This document shows positions 1 to 7,698 of a stretch of DNA of 10,402 nucleotides, piece after piece. The position numbers were made by a program, and so were the translations under genes. The notes beneath the pieces are model-generated. The model was not told the origin of the DNA, made no database searches, and was given only the letters and a program-made list of their open reading frames with translations. The stretch spans positions 1-10,402 of the forward strand of contig JBJXDS010000315.1 of the NCBI GenBank assembly GCA_046154525.1, read 5' to 3'. Each line of letters begins with the position of its first letter. Positions within the stretch are counted from its first letter, which is position 1. This DNA is from JABWCE01 sp046154525. Lineage in GTDB: Bacteria > Bacteroidota > Bacteroidia > NS11-12g > UBA9320.

Positions 1-40
1 TAAAAATGTTTGAAACTTTTCTGAAGTTAAAGATATTGAT

Positions 41-898
41 ATGAAACAAGTTCTCATCATAGCCAACCCAAAAGCAGGTAAAGGAAAACCATTAAATGAA
101 CTGCCTGGGGTGCAAACCCATTTGCAATCCCTGGGCTATTTTTCTGAAATTTATTATACCCAAAACACTTCAGATTATGAAGGAATTAAAAATGTAATTG
201 ATAAAAATAAAAATTATTCAGGTCTGATAATTATTGGTGGCGACGGTACATTGAACGATGTTATAAATTCCATTACCGAAGATTTTAAAACACCTATGAT
301 TGTTTTACCTTGCGGTTCAGGGAATGATTTTGCCACCTACCTTTATGGTAAAAAAACAATCCCCGAAATTTTAAACGGTTTGCTGAAAAACGAGACTATT
401 AAAATAAACATTGGCGAATGCAACGGCCAAAAATTTATAAATGGATTGGGAATCGGTTTTGATGGCTGGGTAGCCAAAAAAGCCAATTCAGGTGCAGCTT
501 GGATTCCTGTAGTTTTAAAATACAATCTTGCCATTTTAAGGGGTCTTTTCACTTATAAAAGTTTTTATACCAACCTCGGCCAATCTCTAATTATAGCTAT
601 AGCCAACGGCCCCACTTACGGTGGTGGCTTTCGCATTGCTCCGCAGGCTGACCCAACCGATGGATTACTTGACCTTTGGCAAATAAAACCCATTGCCGTA
701 ATAAAACGCCCATATTTTTTAAGCTTGATAAAAAAGGGAGGACATGCCAATATTCCTGGGCCATACAGTCATGAAACGCTCAAGGAAATAACTATTCAAT
801 GTTATAAAAACTTGCCCGCCCATTTAGATGGGGAATATTTTGAAGCGGAGAAGTTTGAAGTAAAAATATTGAAAAGCTGTGCCCAGTTCATTAAATAA
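41..898 (+). CDS. Diacylglycerol kinase family lipid kinase (DgkB/YegS type)
   Basis: This 285-residue protein has the hallmarks of the DAGK catalytic family, which phosphorylates diacylglycerol or related lipids with ATP at the inner membrane face and feeds phospholipid turnover. Visible motifs are an N-terminal strand followed by NPKAGKGK (residues 9-16), the nucleotide-binding GGDGT (66-70), the GSGND loop (92-96), a YGGGFRIAPQADPTDG stretch (193-208) and a C-terminal LDGE (262-265). The length is normal for a complete soluble member of the family and no transmembrane helix is visible. The ATG at 41 is chosen because the first beta strand begins immediately after it; no Shine-Dalgarno is visible, as is usual in Bacteroidota. 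It leads a co-directional group, with the next gene starting 18 bases after its stop. The exact lipid substrate cannot be decided from sequence (diacylglycerol, sphingoid base and undecaprenol-like lipids are all possible). Confidence 0.9.
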   Translation: MKQVLIIANPKAGKGKPLNELPGVQTHLQSLGYFSEIYYTQNTSDYEGIKNVIDKNKNYSGLIIIGGDGTLNDVINSITEDFKTPMIVLPCGSGNDFATYLYGKKTIPEILNGLLKNETIKINIGECNGQKFINGLGIGFDGWVAKKANSGAAWIPVVLKYNLAILRGLFTYKSFYTNLGQSLIIAIANGPTYGGGFRIAPQADPTDGLLDLWQIKPIAVIKRPYFLSLIKKGGHANIPGPYSHETLKEITIQCYKNLPAHLDGEYFEAEKFEVKILKSCAQFIK

Positions 899-902
899 TT
901 TA

Positions 903-910
903 TATTTTTG
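903..910 (+). promoter_or_regulatory. Candidate Bacteroidota -7 promoter element before the M48 gene
   Basis: TATTTTTG fits the TAnnTTTG -7 consensus of the Bacteroidota housekeeping sigma factor. It lies in the 18-base gap after the lipid kinase. No well-spaced TTG -33 word is present: the nearest TTG, at 869-871, is 31 bases upstream, which is too far. Transcription from it would begin close to the ATG at 917, giving an almost leaderless mRNA. It may be a weak internal promoter or a chance match in AT-rich sequence. Confidence 0.3.
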
Positions 911-916
911 ACCACA

Positions 917-2425
917 ATGTATTGCCAAAAATTTAAAATATGGAAATCTGCCCTACTGGTTTGTTTTATTTTTTCTAATGGTTTTCTTTGGGCCCAAAAC
1001 TTTGAAGAAGATTATAAACCATTGCAAAATTATAATATTAGGTATAAGTCGACTCATTTACTTCCAAGCATAAAACACAGTTTTGATTCACTGTTGTCCG
1101 CCTTTTCAAAAGAGGAAAAGAGCAATAAAAAGGCTATATCCGATGCTATAAAAACTTTAAAAGAAGCAGTAGTAATGAATGATTCGATGCAATATTCGAT
1201 GTGTGCTGATACCTTAACATCCTATTTTAATTCCATTGTAAATAGAATAAAATTAAATAATCCGGAGTTAAATGATCACCGAATTACCCTGTTTTTAAAC
1301 AGAACCGGCATTGCCAATGCCTCTAATTATAGTGCAGGGGTTATCTATATAAATCTGGGTTTAATTACTGGATTAAGCACCGAATCTGAAATTGCATTCA
1401 TAATATGCCACGAGGTGGCTCATGATTTGATAGGCCATGTGGCCATGGGAATAAAAAAGAAAACCGACCTTTTATTAAATCCCAAGTTTAAGAAGAAATT
1501 AGCAAAGCTTCAAAAACAGGAGTTTAATAGCTATAAAGAAACCATAGAATTGATAAAAAATGAATATGCAAAATTTACAGAGCACAGCCGTGAAAATGAA
1601 TTACAGGCCGATTCCCTTGGATTATTACTTTATTTAAATTCTAATTTTCCGCCATATGAGGCTGTTAATACAATTTTAAATCTTGATTCCATTGATAATC
1701 CAATTTATGAGGATTTTATTGATATAAAGGCATTTTTTAATTTTCCGGGAATAAAATTTGATTCATCACTTCTGGTAAATACGGATTATGTGGATTTAGG
1801 AGAAGGTAACATAAAGAACATTAAAATAGAGGATGAATTAAAAACTCATCCAGATTGTATTGACCGGGGAATTCAACTCTTAACTATGCTGGAAACTAAA
1901 GACACCACAGCAGGTTTAACCTATTCAAACGATAGATATTTGTCGGCTAAAAATCAGGCAAAGTTTGAAATAATAGAAATGCTATGTCGCAATGAAAAAT
2001 ACGGATTTGCACTCTATCAATCCATCCAATTGTTAAAACAATTTCCAAAAAACATGTATTTAAAAGCCATGGTAGTAAATTGCTTATTCGAAATTCAAGA
2101 AGCTCAAATAAAACATACTTTTTCGCAAGTGGTTGATTTTACAGATAAGGATTATTCCAGCAATTATAATAATTTTTTAATTTTTCTTCATAATCTCAAC
2201 TCATCCAAAACCACTAAGTTTATGGAGGCCTATTACAATGCCAATTTTAAAAAAGCGCCCAAAAATGAGTTTACTACTTATGTATCCTATCTCGTAAAAA
2301 GCCTGGAAGCTGATGATGAAACAAATTTGTCTATCCCTAAAAAATTCAAAGAGCAATTTCCTAACAGTATTTATTTTAAAAAATTAAATGATAGATTTAC
2401 CAAAAAATTAAAACGAAAAAAATAA
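917..2425 (+). CDS. Secreted M48 family zinc metallopeptidase
   Basis: This 502-residue protein starts with a basic segment and hydrophobic core ending in WAQ (residues 25-27), a typical Bacteroidota signal peptide, so it is probably periplasmic or surface-exposed. The zinc site is clear: HEVAH at residues 165-169 supplies two histidine ligands and the catalytic glutamate. A second helix with ENELQAD (226-232) supplies the third ligand, E228, with D232 at the ExxxD spacing of M48 peptidases. The roughly 270 residues after the catalytic domain have no motif I recognise. Many bacterial M48 proteins degrade or chaperone misfolded envelope proteins; the substrate here is unknown. I chose the ATG at 917 rather than the in-frame TTG at 908 because it starts directly before the signal peptide. 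Only 10 bases separate its stop from the first possible start of the next gene, so co-transcription is likely. Confidence 0.87.
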   Translation: MYCQKFKIWKSALLVCFIFSNGFLWAQNFEEDYKPLQNYNIRYKSTHLLPSIKHSFDSLLSAFSKEEKSNKKAISDAIKTLKEAVVMNDSMQYSMCADTLTSYFNSIVNRIKLNNPELNDHRITLFLNRTGIANASNYSAGVIYINLGLITGLSTESEIAFIICHEVAHDLIGHVAMGIKKKTDLLLNPKFKKKLAKLQKQEFNSYKETIELIKNEYAKFTEHSRENELQADSLGLLLYLNSNFPPYEAVNTILNLDSIDNPIYEDFIDIKAFFNFPGIKFDSSLLVNTDYVDLGEGNIKNIKIEDELKTHPDCIDRGIQLLTMLETKDTTAGLTYSNDRYLSAKNQAKFEIIEMLCRNEKYGFALYQSIQLLKQFPKNMYLKAMVVNCLFEIQEAQIKHTFSQVVDFTDKDYSSNYNNFLIFLHNLNSSKTTKFMEAYYNANFKKAPKNEFTTYVSYLVKSLEADDETNLSIPKKFKEQFPNSIYFKKLNDRFTKKLKRKK

Positions 2426-2480
2426 ATTTAAATTTATGAACTTAAAAATTAACCAATCCTCAAATTTCAAACGAAGTCTT

Positions 2481-4070
2481 ATGAGTAAAAAACTAGTTTT
2501 TATCTTAGCTTATGTCTTTATTTCAGTTACATCCGCAGTGGCTCAAACTGCCAGTATTACTGATATTAAAAAGGTTTATCTGCAAAGTGCAAGGGCCCTT
2601 ATTGAAAATGACCAGGTAAAGGGGTATTACACTTTTACCTTTATGGATAAAGCCAATAAAAAGGAAAATATTTATGTCCTAAATATTATGGACAACAACC
2701 TTGAAATTGTTTATTCGGTAGAACTGGTAAAAGACAGGAATTTTATTTTGCTGGAGAGCTCATTCAATGGCACCACATTTTGTTTCTCCTTTATAAATTA
2801 TAAGAAAAAGGTGGTTGAATACATGATATTGGACAACAAGGGTGAAACAGCAGGTACTTACACCACCCAAAAACTTTCAAATTCAGAATTGCAGTACATG
2901 ACCACGCTGGTTACATCAGAAGATGATACCTATAGTGGAGGAATAATAGCAGTGCCAGGCCAAGGTTTTGTGCGCTATGGAATGGAAAAAGGAAATGGAT
3001 GGAGATATATTATGGAACTTATAGATAATAAGGGCGACAAGGTATGGGAAGCCACATCCGGAAATGAAAATAAAAAAGCCTATGAATGGACTAGCCCTAT
3101 GTATGCCAATGAAAATACAATAGTAACGATGGTAAACACACGTGAGAAATATTTAAGCACAAAGAACACGAAGGTTTATTGTGTATTTACTGATGCCAAA
3201 ACAGGTGAAGAAGTTTTTAAAACGGAACCCGAATCCGATGGTGCCAAAAAATATTCCTATCAGCCAATTGGAGTTTCTTACGATGTAAAGCTGAATGAAT
3301 ATTTTATGTATGGCGAATATTTTAAAAAAGGGGATAATGTAGCCAAAGATAAAAGTGAAGGATTTTATTTTCAAAATTTAAGTAATGACGGAAAAGTAAA
3401 TCATGAAACATTTGCATCATGGACCGGCGACATTGCCAAGGTAATAAAAGTAAGTTCAAAAGGAAAAATGGAAGACGGTATGAGTGTGGCCATTCATACG
3501 ATGGTTAGAACCTCAGATGGAAAAATATTTGCCATTGGTGAGCAATATAAAAAGGCAGTAAGTGCAGGTGGAGTGGCATTAAATGTTTTGGCCGCAGCAG
3601 CCGGTGGAAGTACCGACGCCTCCATTATGAAAATAGAATTGCACGACATTGTGATATTTGAATTTGATGAAAAATTAAAATTGGATAAAGCCAATATTTT
3701 TGAAAAAGCAAAAACTAATATACAATTACCAAAAGGCTATGAATTTTTGAGCACGCCTATGCTTGGCTTTATGATGAAATCTTATGGTTTGTTTGATTAT
3801 AATTTTACAATTTGCTCAAGTGATAAATCAACGTTCAACTGTGCCTATACCAATTACGATAAAACAGGAAAAGAAGATAAAGCCGCCAGTAATTACATTA
3901 TTGGAAATATTGCCTATACCGGCGGAAAACTGGTATCTGATAAGATTAGATTAGAAAAGAAACCAACAGCATTTTTGGTAATGCCTGCCAAGCCTGGTTA
4001 TATTGCCATAATGGAATACTTTAAAAAGAAAAAAACCATTGACTTGAGATTGGAGAAGTTGAATAATTGA
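2481..4070 (+). CDS. Large secreted protein of unknown function
   Basis: I do not recognise a function. From the ATG at 2481 the product is 529 residues, beginning with a well-formed signal peptide (KK, then a hydrophobic core, then AVAQ at residues 19-22), so it should be exported. An in-frame ATG at 2436 would add 15 polar residues in front of that signal peptide; the later start fits export better. The mature part is rich in short beta-strand patterns with alternating aromatic and charged residues. An example is VIFEFDEKLKLDKANIF, which resembles beta-propeller-like repeats of other secreted Bacteroidota proteins. One Ala/Gly-rich insertion (about residues 359-382) interrupts this pattern and may be a flexible loop. 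There are no catalytic motifs, metal sites or C-terminal sorting domain. It follows the M48 peptidase closely and is probably in the same transcript; a functional link is only suggested by position. Confidence 0.75.
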   Translation: MSKKLVFILAYVFISVTSAVAQTASITDIKKVYLQSARALIENDQVKGYYTFTFMDKANKKENIYVLNIMDNNLEIVYSVELVKDRNFILLESSFNGTTFCFSFINYKKKVVEYMILDNKGETAGTYTTQKLSNSELQYMTTLVTSEDDTYSGGIIAVPGQGFVRYGMEKGNGWRYIMELIDNKGDKVWEATSGNENKKAYEWTSPMYANENTIVTMVNTREKYLSTKNTKVYCVFTDAKTGEEVFKTEPESDGAKKYSYQPIGVSYDVKLNEYFMYGEYFKKGDNVAKDKSEGFYFQNLSNDGKVNHETFASWTGDIAKVIKVSSKGKMEDGMSVAIHTMVRTSDGKIFAIGEQYKKAVSAGGVALNVLAAAAGGSTDASIMKIELHDIVIFEFDEKLKLDKANIFEKAKTNIQLPKGYEFLSTPMLGFMMKSYGLFDYNFTICSSDKSTFNCAYTNYDKTGKEDKAASNYIIGNIAYTGGKLVSDKIRLEKKPTAFLVMPAKPGYIAIMEYFKKKKTIDLRLEKLNN

Positions 4071-4148
4071 TATTGGAAATTGTGTAGTGCTAAGTTATGA
4101 AAATTATCAGCAGGAACTTGGCACTTAGTATTTAGAACTTGGAACTTC
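4071..4148. repeat. Spacer of degenerate 7-bp tandem units between convergent genes
   Basis: The 78 bases between the stop of the unknown secreted protein and the stop of icmF contain a heptamer array. Five units run back to back at 4114-4148: GAACTTG, GCACTTA, GTATTTA, GAACTTG, GAACTTC. The last ends exactly at the icmF stop codon. The left half carries related words in the opposite orientation (for example CTAAGTT at 4090-4096, the reverse complement of AACTTAG). Heptamer arrays of this kind are known as STRRs in cyanobacteria; I infer a similar element here. Confidence 0.6.
4086..4125. other. Imperfect stem-loop between convergent genes
   Basis: Bases 4086-4096 (AGTGCTAAGTT) pair with 4115-4125 (AACTTGGCACT) over 11 positions, with one G-U wobble and an 18-base loop. 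The two flanking genes converge, so the hairpin would form at the 3' end of both transcripts. Neither side has a T tract, so it is not a canonical intrinsic terminator; it could protect 3' ends or simply reflect the inverted heptamer array. Confidence 0.4.
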
Positions 4149-7100
4149 TTACATATTCCTCCTATACTGACCACCAACTTCAAACAAGGCATCGGTAATT
4201 TGGCCAAGTGAACAGTATTTTCCGGCTTCCATCAGTTCTTCAAAAATATTTTTGTTTTGGATGGCTGCTATCTGAACTTTTTTAAGGCTTTCAACACTCT
4301 TATCGGAATAGTGTTCATGCAATTTGGTAAGGGTTTGTATCTGGAATTCCTTTTCTTCTTCGGTAGCACGTATCACTTCTTTGGGTAAAATAGTTGGGGA
4401 ACCTTTGCTGCTCAAAAAGGTATTTACTCCTATTAAGGGATATTCACCGTTGTGTTTCAGGGTTTCGTAATACAGGCTTTCTTCCTGTATCTTTCCACGC
4501 TGGTACATAGTTTCCATAGCACCTAAAACACCACCTCTTTCTGATATTCGTTCAAATTCAAGTAAAACAGCTTCTTCTACCAAATCGGTTAATTCTTCTA
4601 TAATAAATGAACCCTGTAACGGATTTTCATTTTTCGCCAATCCCAATTCACGGTTAATGATAAGTTGGATAGCCATGGCCCGCCTTACACTTTCTTCGGT
4701 AGGTGTGGTAATAGCTTCGTCATAGGCATTGGTGTGCAAACTATTGCAATTATCATAAATGGCATACAATGCCTGTAGGGTTGTCCGAATGTCATTGAAA
4801 TCAATTTCCTGGGCGTGCAAACTGCGTCCACTGGTTTGAATATGATATTTCAACATTTGGCTGCGTTCGTCGGCATGATATTTTGTTTTCATGGCCTTGG
4901 CCCAGATTCGGCGGGCTACCCGACCTATTACAGCATATTCAGGGTCTATTCCATTGCTAAAAAAGAAAGATAAATTGGGCCCAAAATCGTTGATGTTCAT
5001 CCCCCTGCTCAGATAATATTCAACAAACGTAAATCCATTGGCCAAAGTAAATGCCAGTTGGGAAATAGGATTAGCTCCGGCTTCGGCTATATGGTAGCCG
5101 GATATAGAAACCGAATAGAAATTTCTAACTTTTTTATCAATAAAATATTCCTGCACATCCCCCATCAACCTTAGAGCAAACTCGGTACTGAAAATACACG
5201 TATTTTGAGCTTGATCTTCTTTTAAAATATCAGCTTGAACCGTTCCTCTCACCTGTGATAAGGTGAAAGTTTTAATTTCTTCATAAACTTCTTTTGGTAA
5301 AACCTGATCGCCGGTAACGCCAAGTAACATTGTTCCCAAACCATTATTTCCTTCGGGCAATCCGCCGTTATATTGCGGCTGTATTTGGTTTTTGGATTTA
5401 TACAGGTCAGCAATTTTTTGCTTCACTTCTATTTCCAACCCATGTTTATGTATGTACATTTCACATTGCTGGTCGATGGCGGCATTCATAAAATAAGCCA
5501 AAAGCATGGGTGCCGGACCATTGATGGTCATAGAAACAGACGTTTTTGGGTTAGCTAAATCAAAACCGCTATATAATTTTTTGGCATCATCCAGGCAACA
5601 AATGCTTACTCCCGAATTACCAATTTTTCCATAAATATCAGGGCGAAGATCCGGGTCGCGGCCATACAGGGTTACACTGTCGAAGGCAGTTGACAATCGC
5701 TTGGCAGGCAATCCTATACTAACATAATGAAACCGTTTGTTAGTTCGTTCCGGTCCACCTTCACCAGCAAACATGCGGGTTGGGTCCTCTCCTTCTCGTT
5801 TAAAAGGATACAATCCGCTGGTGTAGGGAAATTCTCCCGGAACATTTTCCTGCAATTGCCATTTTAGTAAATCACCCCAGGCTTCGTATTTCGGTAGAGC
5901 AATTTTTGGTACTTGCGTGTGGCTGAGACTTTCGGTATGGGTTAAAATACTTAACTCCTTGCCTCTAACCATAAATTTATATTCAGGATTCTTATAAAGT
6001 GCTATCTTTTTGGGCCACTCTTCAATAACCTTTTTATTTTTCAGGTCAAAATCAAGACTCAATGTTTCAAAAGTTTCTTCCAGCCCTTTTACCAATCTGT
6101 CTTTATCGTCAAGTTTTGATTGTTTTAATGTTTCAATTGAAGTTTTAAGGGCATATAATTTTTGAGCAATGGTACTTTGTTCAATAACCCATTGATTGTA
6201 TTTGTGATTGTCTTCAGAAATTTCTGCCAAATACCGGGTACGGCTAGGTGGAATAATAAAAATCTTTTCACTCATTTCGCCCGAAAAAGCAAAAGTTGAC
6301 TTATCAGAAAATCCTCCTTTTTCAACCAATGAATCCATAATGGCTCGGTACAAACTGTTCATTCCGGGATCATTAAATTGTGATGCAATGGTTCCGAAAA
6401 CTGGCATGGAATCTACATTTTTATCGAACAACTGGTGGTTGCGTTGAAACTGTTTTCTCACATCACGCAAGGCATCTAATGAACCGCGCTTATCAAATTT
6501 ATTTAAAGCAATTAGGTCTGCAAAATCAAGCATGTCAATTTTTTCCAATTGCGATGCAGCCCCGTATTCCGGTGTCATTACATACAAACTCACTGTGCTA
6601 TGGTCAGTTATTTCGGTATCACTTTGGCCAATGCCTGAGGTTTCCAAAATTATTAAATCATATCCGGCTGCTTTTAAAATTAAAACTGCGTCATCTACAT
6701 GCTTACTTAAAGCCAAATTAGCCTGACGGGTAGCCAAACTTCGCATAAACACCCGTGGATTTTTTATTGAGTTCATCCGAATTCTATCGCCCAACAAGGC
6801 TCCTCCTGTTTTGCGTTTGGAAGGGTCAACGGAAATTATTCCAATAGTTTTATCCGGAAAATCGATTAAAAACCTACGAACCAATTCATCGACCAAACTT
6901 GATTTACCTGCCCCCCCGGTTCCTGTAATTCCTAATACAGGGGTGTTCCCTGCCTTTTGTTTTATTAAATCAATGTGTTTATCAAATTCCTCAGGAAAAT
7001 TTTCTGCAGCAGAAATAAGACGGGCAATTGCCATCGGATTTTTTTCTTTCACCTGATTTACTTCACCATTCAAATTCATCCCTACAGGATAATCCGATTG

Positions 7101-7520
7101 TTTTACCAAATCATTAATCATACCCTGTAAACCCAACTCACGCCCGTCATCCGGGTGATACAACCGGGTAATGCCGTAACTCATCAAATCATTTATTTCT
7201 TCGGGTAAAATGGTTCCACCGCCACCGCCAAATATTTTGATATGTCCTGCACCTTTTTGTTTTAAAAGATCGTGCATATATTTAAAATATTCATTATGAC
7301 CGCCCTGATAACTAGTCATGGCAATAGCATTTGCATCTTCTTGAATGGCTGTATCCACAACTTCCTCAGCACTTCTATCGTGTCCCAAATGAATTACTTC
7401 ACATCCTGTGGCCTGAATAATTCGTCGCATTACGTTAATGGCTGCATCGTGCCCATCGAACAAGGAGGCCGCAGTTACAATCCTAACTTTATTAATGGGT
7501 TTATAAACCTCTGTAATCAT
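4149..7520 (-). CDS. icmF: Fused isobutyryl-CoA mutase IcmF (B12 domain, G-protein chaperone, mutase)
   Basis: This 1123-residue protein carries all parts of the fused coenzyme-B12 acyl-CoA mutase. Residues about 10-145 form the B12 domain with DGHDAA (22-27; H24 is the expected cobalt ligand) and the GGGGG loop (98-102). Residues about 190-400 form a MeaI-type GTPase with Walker A GTGGAGKS (200-207), the SVDPSKRKTGG segment (230-240), ETSGIGQSD (293-301) and NKFD (340-343). A helical linker follows, then the mutase barrel from about 540 with SGYH (807-810; H810 matches the catalytic histidine of methylmalonyl-CoA mutase). The chain interconverts isobutyryl-CoA and n-butyryl-CoA, while the GTPase domain gates cofactor loading. 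Specificity rests on Q772, which aligns with R207 of methylmalonyl-CoA mutase; isobutyryl-CoA mutases have glutamine there. The length is close to known IcmF proteins and no frame damage is visible. It runs convergent to the upstream group and divergent from the nucleoside transporter. Confidence 0.93.
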   Translation of the reverse strand: MITEVYKPINKVRIVTAASLFDGHDAAINVMRRIIQATGCEVIHLGHDRSAEEVVDTAIQEDANAIAMTSYQGGHNEYFKYMHDLLKQKGAGHIKIFGGGGGTILPEEINDLMSYGITRLYHPDDGRELGLQGMINDLVKQSDYPVGMNLNGEVNQVKEKNPMAIARLISAAENFPEEFDKHIDLIKQKAGNTPVLGITGTGGAGKSSLVDELVRRFLIDFPDKTIGIISVDPSKRKTGGALLGDRIRMNSIKNPRVFMRSLATRQANLALSKHVDDAVLILKAAGYDLIILETSGIGQSDTEITDHSTVSLYVMTPEYGAASQLEKIDMLDFADLIALNKFDKRGSLDALRDVRKQFQRNHQLFDKNVDSMPVFGTIASQFNDPGMNSLYRAIMDSLVEKGGFSDKSTFAFSGEMSEKIFIIPPSRTRYLAEISEDNHKYNQWVIEQSTIAQKLYALKTSIETLKQSKLDDKDRLVKGLEETFETLSLDFDLKNKKVIEEWPKKIALYKNPEYKFMVRGKELSILTHTESLSHTQVPKIALPKYEAWGDLLKWQLQENVPGEFPYTSGLYPFKREGEDPTRMFAGEGGPERTNKRFHYVSIGLPAKRLSTAFDSVTLYGRDPDLRPDIYGKIGNSGVSICCLDDAKKLYSGFDLANPKTSVSMTINGPAPMLLAYFMNAAIDQQCEMYIHKHGLEIEVKQKIADLYKSKNQIQPQYNGGLPEGNNGLGTMLLGVTGDQVLPKEVYEEIKTFTLSQVRGTVQADILKEDQAQNTCIFSTEFALRLMGDVQEYFIDKKVRNFYSVSISGYHIAEAGANPISQLAFTLANGFTFVEYYLSRGMNINDFGPNLSFFFSNGIDPEYAVIGRVARRIWAKAMKTKYHADERSQMLKYHIQTSGRSLHAQEIDFNDIRTTLQALYAIYDNCNSLHTNAYDEAITTPTEESVRRAMAIQLIINRELGLAKNENPLQGSFIIEELTDLVEEAVLLEFERISERGGVLGAMETMYQRGKIQEESLYYETLKHNGEYPLIGVNTFLSSKGSPTILPKEVIRATEEEKEFQIQTLTKLHEHYSDKSVESLKKVQIAAIQNKNIFEELMEAGKYCSLGQITDALFEVGGQYRRNM

Positions 7521-7536
7521 AGATTTTAATAGATGG

Positions 7537-7544
7537 CAAAGATA
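7537..7544 (-). promoter_or_regulatory. Candidate -7 element of the icmF promoter
   Basis: On the minus strand TATCTTTG matches TAnnTTTG exactly, and its first base lies 24 bases upstream of the icmF ATG. This would give a very short leader of about 10 bases. No clear TTG -33 word lies 17-23 bases upstream; that region is the T tract of the upstream terminator and TTTA is the nearest approximation. If it is real, icmF has its own promoter downstream of the terminator. Confidence 0.45.
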
Positions 7545-7565
7545 ATTTTTTAAAATGAATGGGCT

Positions 7566-7598
7566 AAAAAAAAAGGGCCCCTTTCTCAGGAGGGCCCT
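7566..7598 (-). terminator. Strong intrinsic terminator reading on the minus strand
   Basis: On the minus strand AGGGCCC (7598-7592) pairs perfectly with GGGCCCT (7580-7574) and is followed by a run of nine T (7574-7566). This GC-only core stands out in AT-rich surroundings and is a textbook intrinsic terminator. The plus-strand side lacks a T run, so it works in one direction. It sits 46 bases upstream of the icmF start codon, so it must end a transcript starting further right, not icmF itself. Confidence 0.85.
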
Positions 7599-7683
7599 AA
7601 ATAATCTAATTTACCGTAAGTAAAGTTAGTATTCACCATAATTTCAGCCTGGGCTATGTAAGTATGATAAATCTAAAGTAGTA
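7566..7683 (-). ncRNA. Candidate small RNA upstream of icmF
   Basis: A minus-strand promoter-like block (7709-7668) and the strong terminator at 7598-7566 bracket a transcript of about 95-120 nt, depending on which start is used. The body has local pairing potential (TTTAC/GTAAA around TTACG near 7624-7610, and AGCCCAGGCT near 7655-7646) before the GC-rich terminator hairpin. Because icmF has a candidate promoter of its own below the terminator, the simplest reading is an independent small RNA. The alternative is an attenuated icmF leader. I do not recognise an RNA family. The exact ends are inferred from the promoter and terminator positions. Confidence 0.45.
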
Positions 7684-7698
7684 CTTTCTGCATTCCAA
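7668..7698 (-). promoter_or_regulatory. Housekeeping-like promoter overlapping the sigma54-like word
   Basis: On the minus strand TTG (7698-7696) is followed after 20 bases by TAGATTTA (7675-7668), one base away from TAnnTTTG. The spacing is in the range known for Bacteroidota -33/-7 promoters. It would start transcription near 7661, leaving about 95 bases to the terminator. It is an alternative to the sigma54 reading, or could act together with it. Confidence 0.35.

Noticed and set aside
5..12. AATGTTTG as a -7 promoter element for the lipid kinase
   Set aside because: The first base of TAnnTTTG is missing and the upstream -33 region lies outside the window.
908..916. In-frame TTG start three codons upstream of the M48 ATG
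   Set aside because: It adds only MTT before a complete signal peptide and overlaps the TAnnTTTG word; the ATG at 917 is simpler.
6380..6721. 113-codon plus-strand open frame opposite icmF
   Set aside because: It lies antisense to the conserved G-protein domain, has no family features and mirrors the codon pattern of the real gene.
4149..7520. Possible gene fusion error or frameshift joining mutase and GTPase genes
   Set aside because: The B12-GTPase-mutase order and about 1100-residue length are the normal IcmF arrangement, with an intact frame throughout.
7673..7693. Six-codon MQKVLL leader peptide with branched-chain codons
   Set aside because: It overlaps the promoter words that would have to transcribe it and is too short to judge.
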